Shown here: one piece after another, positions 18,470 through 26,598 of the stretch
Position numbering within the stretch: position 1 is the first letter of the stretch
Layout of the letters: every line of letters starts with the position of its first letter
Assembly (NCBI RefSeq): GCF_000504245.1
Contig: NZ_KI632509.1
Coordinates: 2,335,651 to 2,399,650, forward strand
Length of the DNA stretch: 64,000 nt
Source of the DNA: Haloechinothrix halophila YIM 93223
GTDB taxonomy: Bacteria; Actinomycetota; Actinomycetes; Mycobacteriales; Pseudonocardiaceae
Direction of reading: 5' to 3'
Notes under the pieces: model-generated
What the model was told of the DNA's origin: nothing
Database searches by the model: none
Seen by the model: only the letters and a program-made list of their open reading frames with translations
Program-made: the position numbers and the translations under genes

Positions 18470-19622
18470 GATCACCGCGCAGCGAGAGCACCTGCGGCTC
18501 TGTCTCGCGCTCCACCGGGTGCTCGCTGCGGAGGGTGGTACCACGTGTTTCTCGCCGTACTCGGTGGCTAGCGCGCTCGGGCTGGTGTATCAGGCGGCGC
18601 GCGGCAGTACGGCCGACGAGCTGCGCGCGCTGCTCAGCGAGGACGAGCCGGACATCGCCAAGCAGCTGGAACTGCTCGCGGACGCCGCGGTACTGGACAC
18701 CGGTCGCGATGGCGAGGAGCCGGTGATCGCGGTGTCCAACACGCTGTGGGCATGGGACCAGTTGCGGCTCAACGACGACTTCGGCGCCGACCTGGCGGCC
18801 TGGCCGGGCGCCAAACTGGCGCACGCGCCGTTCGTGACCGACCCCGAGGGCGCAAGGGAAGCCATCAACGCCGATGTCGCACGGACCACCCGCGACCTGA
18901 TCACCGAACTGGTCCCCTCAGGTGCGGTCACCGTCGACACCGTGGCGAGCCTGGTCAACGCGCTGTACCTGAAGGCAGCGTGGCGGAACCCGTTCGCCGT
19001 AGCGCAGACCACCGACGGGGTGTTCCACACGCCAGGCGGCGACCGCACGGTGCCGATGATGCGGCAGGTTGAACAGCTCGGCTACGCCGAGGCGGATGGC
19101 TGGCGCGCGGCCGTGCTGCCCGCGGCAGGTGGGGTGCAGGCAGTGGTGCTGCTGCCGGACGCCGCCGCTTCGAGCGCTGCTGCTTCCGGTGCCGCTCCGG
19201 CCTCCGCGCTGGCCACTGCGGAGTCCTCCCTGGACGCCGACACGCTGTCCGGACTGCTCGATGGCGTGCGCACCCGACGGGTCTCACTGCGGCTGCCGCG
19301 CGTCGACGTCGGCATGAACGTGTCGCTGAACAGTGCGCTCGGCGAGCTGGGCGTGGCGGAGCTGTTCACCCCGGACGCCGACCTCACCGGGCTTTCGGAC
19401 GACCCCCGGCTGCTGGTTTCCGACGCGCTGCACGAATCCGTGCTCAAACTGGACGAGGACGGACTCGAAGGCGCCGCCGCGACCGCGATGATGATCCGAC
19501 TGACCTCGGTCAGCGTGGAGGAACCGGTGTCGTTCGTCGTCGACCGTCCGTTCCTGCTGCTCGTCCGCCACACCACCACCGGCGCGGTCTACTTCCTCGC
19601 CAGGGTGACCGACCCGACCTGA
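18462..19622 (+). CDS. serpin family serine-protease inhibitor
   Basis: A 386-residue protein with the full serpin length. It begins SPYSVASALGLVYQAARGST, contains the NALYLKAAW segment and ends FVVDRPFLLLVRHTTTGAVYFLARV, the canonical serpin core. The reactive-centre hinge reads EDGLEGAAATA (about residues 332-342). Its small residues at P12-P9 suit loop insertion, but P14 is Leu rather than Thr or Ser. Counting 17 residues from the Glu places the scissile bond near Thr-Ser; this is an estimate. No signal peptide is visible, so it probably acts inside the cell. The ATG overlaps the dgt end by 8 bp. Confidence 0.94.
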   Translation: MAEITAQREHLRLCLALHRVLAAEGGTTCFSPYSVASALGLVYQAARGSTADELRALLSEDEPDIAKQLELLADAAVLDTGRDGEEPVIAVSNTLWAWDQLRLNDDFGADLAAWPGAKLAHAPFVTDPEGAREAINADVARTTRDLITELVPSGAVTVDTVASLVNALYLKAAWRNPFAVAQTTDGVFHTPGGDRTVPMMRQVEQLGYAEADGWRAAVLPAAGGVQAVVLLPDAAASSAAASGAAPASALATAESSLDADTLSGLLDGVRTRRVSLRLPRVDVGMNVSLNSALGELGVAELFTPDADLTGLSDDPRLLVSDALHESVLKLDEDGLEGAAATAMMIRLTSVSVEEPVSFVVDRPFLLLVRHTTTGAVYFLARVTDPT

Positions 19623-19632
19623 CCCGTGCGTC

Positions 19633-19758
19633 GTGTCCGGCGTTCCCGACGCTGTGTCCTGCATCCAGGACGCCGTGTCCTGCACTCAGAACGCTGTGTT
19701 CGTCACTCAGAACGCTGTGTCCTGCACTCAGGACGCCGTGGTTGTCATTCAGGGCGCT
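19633..19758. repeat. six tandem 21-bp repeats, locus 1
   Basis: Six consecutive units start at 19633, 19654, 19675, 19696, 19717 and 19738; a degenerate seventh follows. The clearest units read GTGTCCTGCACTCAGGACGC plus C or T. Units 2 and 5 contain a perfect hairpin, GTCCTG-4 bases-CAGGAC. The array fills the gap between the serpin and decarboxylase genes. The same unit recurs inverted near 32.9 and 54.1 kb. Confidence 0.9.
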
Positions 19759-19769
19759 GTGTGCCGCAC

Positions 19770-19796
19770 TGTCACACCGAAGCGCGCTGTCTCGTC
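19770..19796 (+). promoter_or_regulatory. ECF41-type sigma factor promoter
   Basis: TGTCACA (19770-19776), 16 bases, then CGTC (19793-19796). This matches the published ECF41 target motif TGTCACA-N16-CGTC without mismatch. It precedes the carboxymuconolactone decarboxylase gene by 44 bp, and an ECF41 sigma factor is encoded 2 kb away. Confidence 0.8.
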
Positions 19797-19840
19797 GTAG
19801 GGATGACACGACACCGACGACTTTCGGAGAGGAGTGCGCC

Positions 19841-20407
19841 ATGCCGCGCATCCCCGCAGTGGCCACCAAAGACGCAGGCTGGCTGACCAAGTTCAGCTAC
19901 CGGTTCGCGCGCAAACGGTATGGAGCGGTGCCGGAGCCCATGGCCGTCGCCGCCCACCACCGCAAGTTGATGTCCGCTGGCAACATCCACGAACTGTTGG
20001 TGCAGCGCGCCAGCACGGTCCTGCCCGCGAACGTCCGCGACCTCGCGGTCTACCGAGCCGCGGTGCGGCTGGGCTGCTCATGGTGCATCGACTTCGGCAC
20101 CATGCTGCAACGGCACCAGGGCCTCGACGTCGACCGGCTCAAGCAGATCGACGACTACGCCGATTCTCCCCTGTACAGCCCCGCCGAGCGGTTGGCCATT
20201 GCCTACGCCGACGCGATGACGGAGACGCCGATCAGCGTGACGGACGCGCAGGTCGCCAAGCTGGAAGCGGAGTTCGGGCGCGATGGCGTGGTCGAGCTGA
20301 CCTACCACATTGGACTGGAGAACATGCGCGGTCGGATCAACAGTGCCCTCGGCGTTCCGGAACAGGGCTTCACCTCGGGAGAGGCGTGCCAAGTCCCGCA
20401 ACCCTGA
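19841..20407 (+). CDS. carboxymuconolactone decarboxylase family (AhpD-like) protein
   Basis: A 188-residue CMD/AhpD-fold protein with the redox motif CSWC followed by IDFGTMLQRHQG near residues 84-98. Such proteins act as peroxidase-linked disulfide reductases or decarboxylases. CMD genes are the usual genomic partners of ECF41 sigma factors. The ATG follows GGAGAGGAG. Expression from the upstream ECF41-type promoter is likely. It converges on the reductase gene across a strong terminator. Confidence 0.9.
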   Translation: MPRIPAVATKDAGWLTKFSYRFARKRYGAVPEPMAVAAHHRKLMSAGNIHELLVQRASTVLPANVRDLAVYRAAVRLGCSWCIDFGTMLQRHQGLDVDRLKQIDDYADSPLYSPAERLAIAYADAMTETPISVTDAQVAKLEAEFGRDGVVELTYHIGLENMRGRINSALGVPEQGFTSGEACQVPQP

Positions 20408-20428
20408 GGACCCCTCGGCCGTTGTGAC

Positions 20429-20465
20429 GGGCTTCTTCGCAACACAGCACGATGCGAAGGAGCCC
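20429..20465. terminator. bidirectional terminator between convergent genes
   Basis: GGGCTTCTTCGCA (20429-20441) pairs with TGCGAAGGAGCCC (20453-20465) in a 13-bp stem with a single G-T wobble and an 11-base loop. It lies exactly between the convergent decarboxylase and reductase genes. Confidence 0.8.
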
Positions 20466-20477
20466 CTTCACAACACC

Positions 20478-21488
20478 TCACTCCGCCAGTCGCACGATCA
20501 TCTTCCCGGTGTTGTCGCCGCGCAGGACGCCGAGGAACGCGTCGACGGCGTTGTCCAGGCCATCGACCACGGTCTCGTCAGCCACCAGGTCACCGTTGCG
20601 CAGCCACGGCCCGACTTCGCTGACCATGTCCCTGAACCGGGAGCTGTGGTCGCCGACGATGAACCCACGCAGCGTCAGCCGCTTGCCGATCGCCAGCCAC
20701 ATGTTGCGCGGACCCGGTGCGGCTTCGGTCGCGTTGTACTGGTTGATCGCCCCGCACAGCGCGACCCGGCCGTGCGTGTTGAGGTGCGTGATCGCCGCCT
20801 CGAGGTGGTCGCCACCGACGTTGTCGAAGTAGACGTCGATGCCGTTCGGCGCGGCCTCGGCGAGCTGCTCGCTGATGTCGCCGTCGCGGTAGTTGAACGC
20901 CGCGTCGAAGCCGGCCTTGTCACGCACGTACGCCACTTTCTCCGGCGACCCTGCGCTGCCGATCACCCGCTTGGCGCCCTTGAGCCGCGCGAGCTGGCCC
21001 GCCATGCTGCCGACCGCGCCCGCAGCGCCGGAGACGAACACCGTGTCGCCATCACGGAACTCGGCGACGTCGAGCAGCCCGGCGTACGCGGTCAGCCCGG
21101 TCATGCCGAGCGCGCCCAGATACAGCGACAGCGGCAGGCCGGGGATCGGCTCAACGGCGCGGGCCGTCTTGGCGGGTACCAGCGCGTGCTCACGCCAGCC
21201 CAGGCCGTGCAGCACGGTGTCGCCCGGCTTGAAGCCATCCACAGTGGACTCGACGACCTCGCCCACCGCGCCGCCGTCCAGCGGCTCATCGATCTGGAAC
21301 GGCGGCACGTACGACTTGACGTCGTTCATCCTCGGCCGCATGTAGGGATCGACCGACATGAACAGGTTGCGCACCAGCAGCTGTCCTTCGGACGGCGCGG
21401 GCAGCTCGGTATCGGTCAGCGTGAAGTTCGTCGGTTCGGGCCAGCCGGACGGGCGGGAAGCGAGGCGGATCTCACGGGTAGCGGTCAT
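20478..21488 (-). CDS. zinc-independent NADPH-dependent alkenal/one oxidoreductase (CurA-like MDR)
   Basis: A 336-residue medium-chain reductase of the leukotriene B4 dehydrogenase/CurA type. It has the N-terminal signature SVDPYMRPRM, an NADPH site VSGAAGAVGS near residues 150-160 and YFDNVGGDHL. These enzymes reduce the C=C bond of enones and lack the zinc ligands of alcohol dehydrogenases. The start overlaps the MarR/OhrR stop by 4 bp, so it is the output of that regulator's operon, probably for reactive electrophile detoxification (inference). Confidence 0.92.
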   Translation of the reverse strand: MTATREIRLASRPSGWPEPTNFTLTDTELPAPSEGQLLVRNLFMSVDPYMRPRMNDVKSYVPPFQIDEPLDGGAVGEVVESTVDGFKPGDTVLHGLGWREHALVPAKTARAVEPIPGLPLSLYLGALGMTGLTAYAGLLDVAEFRDGDTVFVSGAAGAVGSMAGQLARLKGAKRVIGSAGSPEKVAYVRDKAGFDAAFNYRDGDISEQLAEAAPNGIDVYFDNVGGDHLEAAITHLNTHGRVALCGAINQYNATEAAPGPRNMWLAIGKRLTLRGFIVGDHSSRFRDMVSEVGPWLRNGDLVADETVVDGLDNAVDAFLGVLRGDNTGKMIVRLAE

Positions 21489-21949
21489 GGTGTTCCCCTT
21501 TCGTGCGCGCGCCGCGCGTTGACGGCGTCGGTCAGCGTGGTGAGGCTGTCACGCAGGGCGAGGAGCTCGCTGGGGTCCAGGGACGTCGAACCTGCCGCCC
21601 GCTCGGGAACGGCAGCGGCCTGTTCACGCAGTTCGTCCCCTTGCTCGGTGAGATGCACGACCACGGATCGCTCGTCAGAGTCGCTGCGCTTGCGCTCGAT
21701 GACTCCTCGGGTCGCGAGGCGTTTGAGCATGGGCGAGAGCGTTCCGGAGTCGAGGTCGAGCGCCTGGCCGAGTTCGCGGACCGTGGTCGGTCCGCGCTCC
21801 CACAGCACCAGCAGCACCAGGTACTGCGGATAGGTGAGATCCAGCTCGTCGAGCAGCGGGCGATACAGCTGCGTCAGTGCGCGGGACGCCCGGTATAGCG
21901 CGAAGCAGACCTGCTTGTTCAGGTCCAGCTCGCCACCCTGCGATGTCAT
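21485..21949 (-). CDS. MarR-family regulator, OhrR-like
   Basis: A 154-residue winged-helix regulator. The N-terminal segment LNKQVCFALYRASRAL carries the single Cys typical of organic-peroxide-sensing OhrR proteins, followed by the LTYPQYLVLLVLWE helix. The start at 21949 is preceded by GGAGG. It is first in a two-gene operon with the reductase, and a palindrome in its leader suggests autoregulation. OhrR normally controls ohr; here the partner is an enone reductase, which is unusual. Confidence 0.88.
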   Translation of the reverse strand: MTSQGGELDLNKQVCFALYRASRALTQLYRPLLDELDLTYPQYLVLLVLWERGPTTVRELGQALDLDSGTLSPMLKRLATRGVIERKRSDSDERSVVVHLTEQGDELREQAAAVPERAAGSTSLDPSELLALRDSLTTLTDAVNARRAHERGTP

Positions 21950-21975
21950 ACGGACACCTCCACGTTCTAGGATGA

Positions 21976-21994
21976 TGCACAACTAAGTTGCGCA
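21976..21994. promoter_or_regulatory. OhrR/MarR operator candidate
   Basis: TGCACAACT-A-AGTTGCGCA is a 19-bp palindrome with one mismatched pair, centred 36 bp upstream of the regulator start. The inner ACAACT...AGTTG resembles OhrR-type sites. Confidence 0.6.
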
Positions 21995-22013
21995 CAATCA
22001 AAAGCGGGCCGCC

Positions 22014-22922
22014 TCACACCAGCCCCGCCATGCGGAGCTTGTCCGGATTGGCCTGGTCGTAGATCGCCCAGATCGTGCCGTCGCGGATCGCCAGCGTCTG
22101 CAGGTGCGCGTCGAGGGACTGCTGCGGAGCCGGTGGCAGGAAATGCGCGAGGTCGCCATTGGCCAGCATCAAAGCGCCGCCTTCCAGCGCCGCGGCGTCG
22201 TACTTGCGCACTAGGCCGAGCAGGAAGCGCACGATCTTGTCGCGTTCGGTCAGCATCCGCACGGCGGTGCGTGCCTTGCCGTTGGCGTCGCCGATGAACA
22301 CGACGTCCGGGTGCAGGAGTTCGGTCACGGTGGCGACGTCGCCCGCCAGCAACGCCGTGGTGAATCGCTCCAGTATCTGCCGCTGTTCCGCCAGCGGCGC
22401 TCGCGGCGGCGGATCGGCGTCGGCGAGCTGCTTGCGCCCGCGCGAAGCGTGCTGCCGTGCGGTCGCGGGCGTGCAGCCAAGGATGTCGGCGATCTCGGCG
22501 AATGGGATGTCGAAAGCGTCGTGCAGCACGAATGCGACGCGCTGCTCGGGAGAGAGGCGGTCGAGCACGATCATCGCCGCCATGCGGACGTCGTCATCGC
22601 GGACGACGACGTCGAGCGGATCGTCGCGGGGCGGTGCGCCGAGCGGGGTGACGATTGGCTCCGGCAGCCACTGGCCGATGTAGGACTCCCGCCGCACCGC
22701 CGCCGAGCGGAGCCGATCGAGGCAGAGCCGCCCGACGACGGTGGTCAGCCATGCGGCGAGGTCGTTGATCTCAGCGCGCTTGGCGTCGTCCAGTGCGGAC
22801 AGCCGCAGCCACGCCTCCTGCACGGCGTCCTCGGCGTCGGCGCGCGTGCCGGTGAGTCGATAGGCGACGGCGGTCAGCTGGCCGCGCAGTGCGGCGAAGT
22901 CCTGCGCGAGATCATCGAGCAT
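22014..22922 (-). CDS. ECF41-group RNA polymerase sigma factor with SnoaL-like C-terminal domain
   Basis: A 302-residue sigma factor (SigJ-like). Region 2 spans about residues 5-75 (DAEDAVQEAWLRL) and region 4 about 115-165 (LSPEQRVAFVLHDAFDIPF). The linker has WLPEP, and the fused NTF2/SnoaL domain (about 175-295) ends in NPDKL; both are ECF41 signatures, and DANGK stands where DGGGK is usual. In this group the C-terminal domain regulates activity in place of an anti-sigma factor. Neither regulator gene nor anti-sigma gene is adjacent. The CMD gene 2 kb away has a perfect ECF41 promoter. Confidence 0.93.
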   Translation of the reverse strand: MLDDLAQDFAALRGQLTAVAYRLTGTRADAEDAVQEAWLRLSALDDAKRAEINDLAAWLTTVVGRLCLDRLRSAAVRRESYIGQWLPEPIVTPLGAPPRDDPLDVVVRDDDVRMAAMIVLDRLSPEQRVAFVLHDAFDIPFAEIADILGCTPATARQHASRGRKQLADADPPPRAPLAEQRQILERFTTALLAGDVATVTELLHPDVVFIGDANGKARTAVRMLTERDKIVRFLLGLVRKYDAAALEGGALMLANGDLAHFLPPAPQQSLDAHLQTLAIRDGTIWAIYDQANPDKLRMAGLV

Positions 22923-23053
22923 GACTACGAGTGTGCCGCAGCGCCCAGCATTGATCCGACTGACTTCGCCAGGGAAATTGCGGATTGGGCGCCTGATGAG
23001 TGGCCGAGTGTCCTATTTCCTGGGCAAGGAACCCGGCGAAGGTGTCGTTCAGC

Positions 23054-23251
23054 TCACTCCGGTTCGACGAACAACGCCGCCATCGGGCAGGCGTCGACAC
23101 CCTGCTGGGCGAGATCCTCCTTGCCCGCGGGTACCTCACGCCCCTGGCCGACCGCGCTGTAGCCCTCGTCGTCGAGCGGGAACAGTTCGGGGTCGACCTC
23201 GAAGCAAGAACCGTTCGCGGCGCACTGGTCGTCATCCACGCTGATCTTCAT
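23054..23251 (-). CDS. [3Fe-4S] ferredoxin (P450 redox partner type)
   Basis: A 65-residue single-cluster ferredoxin with the pattern C-x5-C (QCAANGSC) and a late CP (DACPMAAL), i.e. three cluster Cys with Ala in place of the usual fourth ligand. Proteins of this type feed electrons to cytochrome P450s. No P450 is adjacent, so its partner is elsewhere; the second P450 near 61 kb lacks its own ferredoxin. A hyphenated palindrome lies in its upstream region. Confidence 0.92.
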   Translation of the reverse strand: MKISVDDDQCAANGSCFEVDPELFPLDDEGYSAVGQGREVPAGKEDLAQQGVDACPMAALFVEPE

Positions 23252-23290
23252 CGGCCACACTCCTCGCGGTGGTAGGCAACAGTTCGGCTT

Positions 23291-23309
23291 GTGTCGAAAC
23301 TGTAGACAC
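23291..23309. promoter_or_regulatory. operator-like palindrome upstream of the ferredoxin gene
   Basis: GTGTC (23291-23295) and GACAC (23305-23309) are inverted around 9 bases, 40 bp upstream of the ferredoxin start. A shorter dyad, TCTG-tgtc-CAGA, follows near 23318. It looks like a TetR-type site; no regulator gene is adjacent. Confidence 0.4.
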
Positions 23310-23417
23310 GAAATGGTTCTGTGTCCAGAGTAAGGCAGCAGTCGCCATGAGCACCGCCGACCCGCCCGAGCGGTCTGCGCGTCACCCTGATGTGGCGTGA
23401 CACTAGACTCGGGGACC

Positions 23418-25304
23418 GTGGCAGGGCTGATCCGGGAAAGCGACATCGCGCAGGTCCGTGAGCTCAATCGGATCGACGACATCGTCGGCGAGTACGTCGC
23501 GTTGCGACGCGCTGGCGGCGGTGCTCTCAAGGGACTCTGCCCGTTCCACGACGAGAAGACGCCGTCGCTGAACGTGCGGCCCACCCACGGCACCTTCCAC
23601 TGCTTCGGCTGTGGCGAGGGTGGCGACGTCATCAAGTTCATCATGCAGATCGAGCACCTCGATTTCGTCGAGTCGGTGCAGCGGCTCGCCGATCGAGTCG
23701 GCTACACCCTCACCTTCACCGGTGGCGGCACCAGCGTGCAGCGCGACCGGGGCACCCGTATGCGGCTGGTCGAGGCGAACCGCGCAGCGCAGGAGTTCTA
23801 CGCCCAGCAGCTGCTCACCGAGCCCGCCAGGCCCGCGCGCGACTTCCTCAAGGAACGCGGCTTCGACCAGACGGCGGCGCAGCGATTCGGTTGCGGTTAC
23901 GCGCCGGACGGCTGGGACACCCTCACCAAGCATCTGCTCAGCCAGGGTTTCGACATCAACGAGCTCTACAAGGCGCAGCTCGCCAAGGAAGGCAGCAGGG
24001 GTAAGCCGATCGATCGGTTCCACCGCAGGCTGCTCTGGCCGATCAAAGACCTCGCAGGCGATGTCGTCGGGTTCGGTGCGCGCAGGCTCTATGACGACGA
24101 CCCGATCCAGGCGAAATACCTCAACACCAGCGAGAGCCCGGTCTACAAGAAGTCCCAGGTGCTGTTCGGGCTCGACCTGGCCAAGCGGGAGATCGCCAAG
24201 CGGCATCAGGTGGTCGTCGTCGAGGGCTATACCGACGTCATGGCGATGCACGCCGCTGGAGTGCCCACCGCGGTTGCGTCATCCGGCACCGCGTTCGGCA
24301 CCGACCACATGGCTGTGCTGCGGCGGTTGATGATGGACGACGACACCTTTCGAGGTGAAGTCATCTTCACCTTCGACGGTGACGAGGCGGGGCAGAAGGC
24401 GGCGCTCAAGGCGTTCGAGGGTGACCAGACGTTCGCCGGGCAGACCTACATCGCCATCGCGCCGGAGGGCATGGACCCATGCGAGCTGCGGCTGACCAAG
24501 GGCGACACGGCGGTGCGCGATCTGGTCGCGCGGCGCACCCCGCTGTTCGAGTTCGCCATCAAGACCATGCTGCGCTCCTATGACCTCGACTCGGTAGACG
24601 GTCAAGTGGCCGCTCTGAAGGACACCGTGCCGCTGGTGGCGCGGATCAAGGACGAGGCCAAGCGCGATGGCTACGCGGTCAAGCTGGCGTTCTGGACCGG
24701 CTGGCAGGACGAGTCGATGGTGGTGCGCCGCGTCCGTGAGACGTCCGGCAGCGGCGGCAAGGCCGTTCGCCGCGCCCCTTCGCACCGTCCGGAGACGGCG
24801 GACGGTGACGTTCCTCGCCCCGCGCCGCGCGATCCCGGCCTGCGCGCGCAGCGGGAGGTGCTCAAGGCGGCGCTGCAGGAACCGGCGCTGGCCGGTCCCG
24901 CTTACGACGCGCTCCCCGAGGAAGCCTTCACCCACCCGGCTTACATCGCGGTGCATCGGGCGGTGCTGGCCGCTGGCGGTGCGGCGTCCGGGTTGGCTGG
25001 TCCCGCGCTGCTGGACGCGGCGACCCAGCAGGCCAAGCAGGGCACCGTGCGCATGGTGCTGTCGGAGCTGGCTGTTGAGCCGCTGCACGCGCGCGGCGAG
25101 GTCGACGCTGACTACGTGGCCACCGAGATGGCCGTGCTGCAGGAAAGCTTGGTGGGGCGCCAGATCAACGAGGTGAAGTCGAAGCTGCAGCGGGTATCGC
25201 CGGTGGAAGACGGCGATGAGTACCGCAGACTGTTCGGCGACCTGGTGGCGCTGGAGCAGTACCGCAAGGCCCTGCGGGAACAAGCGGTCGGGGGCTTCAG
25301 CTGA
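23418..25304 (+). CDS. dnaG: DNA primase
   Basis: A 628-residue replicative primase. The zinc-binding domain has CPFHDEKTPS and FHCFGCGEGGD, the TOPRIM domain has VVEGYTDVMAMH and FTFDGDEAGQ, and a C-terminal DnaB-interacting helical domain follows a Pro/Arg-rich linker near residue 460. The GTG start at 23418 lies 8 bases after a TAGACT -10 box (23404-23409), suggesting a leaderless message. It overlaps the next gene by one base. Confidence 0.97.
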   Translation: MAGLIRESDIAQVRELNRIDDIVGEYVALRRAGGGALKGLCPFHDEKTPSLNVRPTHGTFHCFGCGEGGDVIKFIMQIEHLDFVESVQRLADRVGYTLTFTGGGTSVQRDRGTRMRLVEANRAAQEFYAQQLLTEPARPARDFLKERGFDQTAAQRFGCGYAPDGWDTLTKHLLSQGFDINELYKAQLAKEGSRGKPIDRFHRRLLWPIKDLAGDVVGFGARRLYDDDPIQAKYLNTSESPVYKKSQVLFGLDLAKREIAKRHQVVVVEGYTDVMAMHAAGVPTAVASSGTAFGTDHMAVLRRLMMDDDTFRGEVIFTFDGDEAGQKAALKAFEGDQTFAGQTYIAIAPEGMDPCELRLTKGDTAVRDLVARRTPLFEFAIKTMLRSYDLDSVDGQVAALKDTVPLVARIKDEAKRDGYAVKLAFWTGWQDESMVVRRVRETSGSGGKAVRRAPSHRPETADGDVPRPAPRDPGLRAQREVLKAALQEPALAGPAYDALPEEAFTHPAYIAVHRAVLAAGGAASGLAGPALLDAATQQAKQGTVRMVLSELAVEPLHARGEVDADYVATEMAVLQESLVGRQINEVKSKLQRVSPVEDGDEYRRLFGDLVALEQYRKALREQAVGGFS

Positions 25305-25825
25305 TGCTGGGATGGTTGCGGCGGCTGCTCGGCGACGAGGTGCCGGAGGGCTTCACCGGCACGCTGGTCGATAATGAGTACGTCCTCGCCACCGCGACCG
25401 CCGAACAAGGGCCCCTCGTCGCGACGCGACTCGGGCTGTGGCTGCCGGAGGAAGCCGGTGCGCGACGCGTCGGCTGGCACCTGATCAGCAAGGCCACCTG
25501 GGACAACGACGTGCTGACCGTCATCCAGGCCGAGGAGACAGGGCAGGCGGGCGACGCCACGGTGATCGCGGATCTGGCGCCGAAACGGTTCCCGCTGCGA
25601 CATCCCGGCAAACTGCCCAAGGTGGTGCACGCGCGAGTCACCGCGTCGATCTGCGCCAAGTATCGCAAGGAACTGCCTGGTGGCGCGGCGTGGTTCGTGC
25701 AGCGCAGCATCCCAGGCACGAAAACGGAGGTGTTGCAGGTGCGGCCCGAGCCAGGCGTCGACGAGTTCGTCGCGGCTGAGATCGCGCGGGAGGCCGCCGA
25801 GCAGCTCCGTGAGGAGGAACGATGA
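25304..25825 (+). CDS. conserved actinobacterial protein cotranscribed with dnaG
   Basis: A 173-residue cytoplasmic protein, mostly beta in character (VDNEYVLATATAEQGPLVATRLGLWLP), with no known motif that I recognise. Its start overlaps the dnaG stop and its end overlaps the methyltransferase start, so it is part of the dnaG transcript. A similar gene neighbours dnaG in mycobacteria. Function unknown. Confidence 0.8.
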   Translation: MLGWLRRLLGDEVPEGFTGTLVDNEYVLATATAEQGPLVATRLGLWLPEEAGARRVGWHLISKATWDNDVLTVIQAEETGQAGDATVIADLAPKRFPLRHPGKLPKVVHARVTASICAKYRKELPGGAAWFVQRSIPGTKTEVLQVRPEPGVDEFVAAEIAREAAEQLREEER

Positions 25826-26586
25826 GGTGGGATCCCGAGGCGTATCTCGGCTACGCCGGTGTGCGGTCTCGCCCGTACTTCGATCTGATCGTGCGGATCG
25901 ACGAGCGCTCGCCACGCAGGGTGGCCGACCTCGGCTGCGGGCCTGGTCACCTGACGCAGGCGCTGGCGCAGCGGTGGCCGTCCGCCGCGCTGGAGGCGTG
26001 GGATTCCTCGGCGGACATGGTGCGCGAGGCGCAGGCGCGCGGCATCGACGCGCGACTCGGTGACGTCCGTGATTGGGCGCCCAAGCCCGACACCGACGTC
26101 GTCATCTGTAATGCCGTGCTGCACTGGGTGCCTGACCACATCGATCTGCTGCGCAAGTGGGTGAGTGCCCTGCAGCCAGGAGCGTGGCTGGCGGTGGCGA
26201 TGCCGCGCAACATCGATGAGCCGTCGCACACCCTGGTCCGGGAGTTGGCGAACGAGCCGCGGTGGCGGGACCTCGTAGCCGAGGTCGTCGCGCCAGCCAC
26301 CGACGTGCTCGACGCGGTGTCCTACGCGGGTCTGTACGCGGACCTCGGGTGTGAGATCGACGCCTGGGAGACGAACTACATCCAACGGTTGATGGGCGAC
26401 GATCCGGTGCTTGAGTGGCTTAGTGGGACCACGCTGCGGCCGGTGAAGACCGCGCTCGACGACGAGACCTGGCAGCGATTCCGTGACGAGCTCGCGCCGC
26501 GGTTGCGGGCGGCGTACCCGCGGCGGGACGACGGGACGACGCTGTTCCCGTTCCGGCGGGTGTTCGCCGTCGCGCGAGTGCGCTAG
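25822..26586 (+). CDS. tam: trans-aconitate 2-methyltransferase
   Basis: A 254-residue class I SAM methyltransferase of the Tam type: motif I VADLGCGPGHLT near residues 34-45, NAVLHWVPDH, and the C-terminal WETNYIQRLMGDDPVLEW. Tam methylates trans-aconitate, a toxic by-product of aconitase. The ATG overlaps the preceding stop by 4 bp. It converges on the small YtxH-like gene 13 bp away. Confidence 0.9.
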   Translation: MRWDPEAYLGYAGVRSRPYFDLIVRIDERSPRRVADLGCGPGHLTQALAQRWPSAALEAWDSSADMVREAQARGIDARLGDVRDWAPKPDTDVVICNAVLHWVPDHIDLLRKWVSALQPGAWLAVAMPRNIDEPSHTLVRELANEPRWRDLVAEVVAPATDVLDAVSYAGLYADLGCEIDAWETNYIQRLMGDDPVLEWLSGTTLRPVKTALDDETWQRFRDELAPRLRAAYPRRDDGTTLFPFRRVFAVARVR

Positions 26587-26598
26587 ACGGTCGGCTCC

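Noticed and set aside
19633..19758. The 21-bp array as a CRISPR array.
   Set aside because: Units abut without spacers and no cas genes are present.
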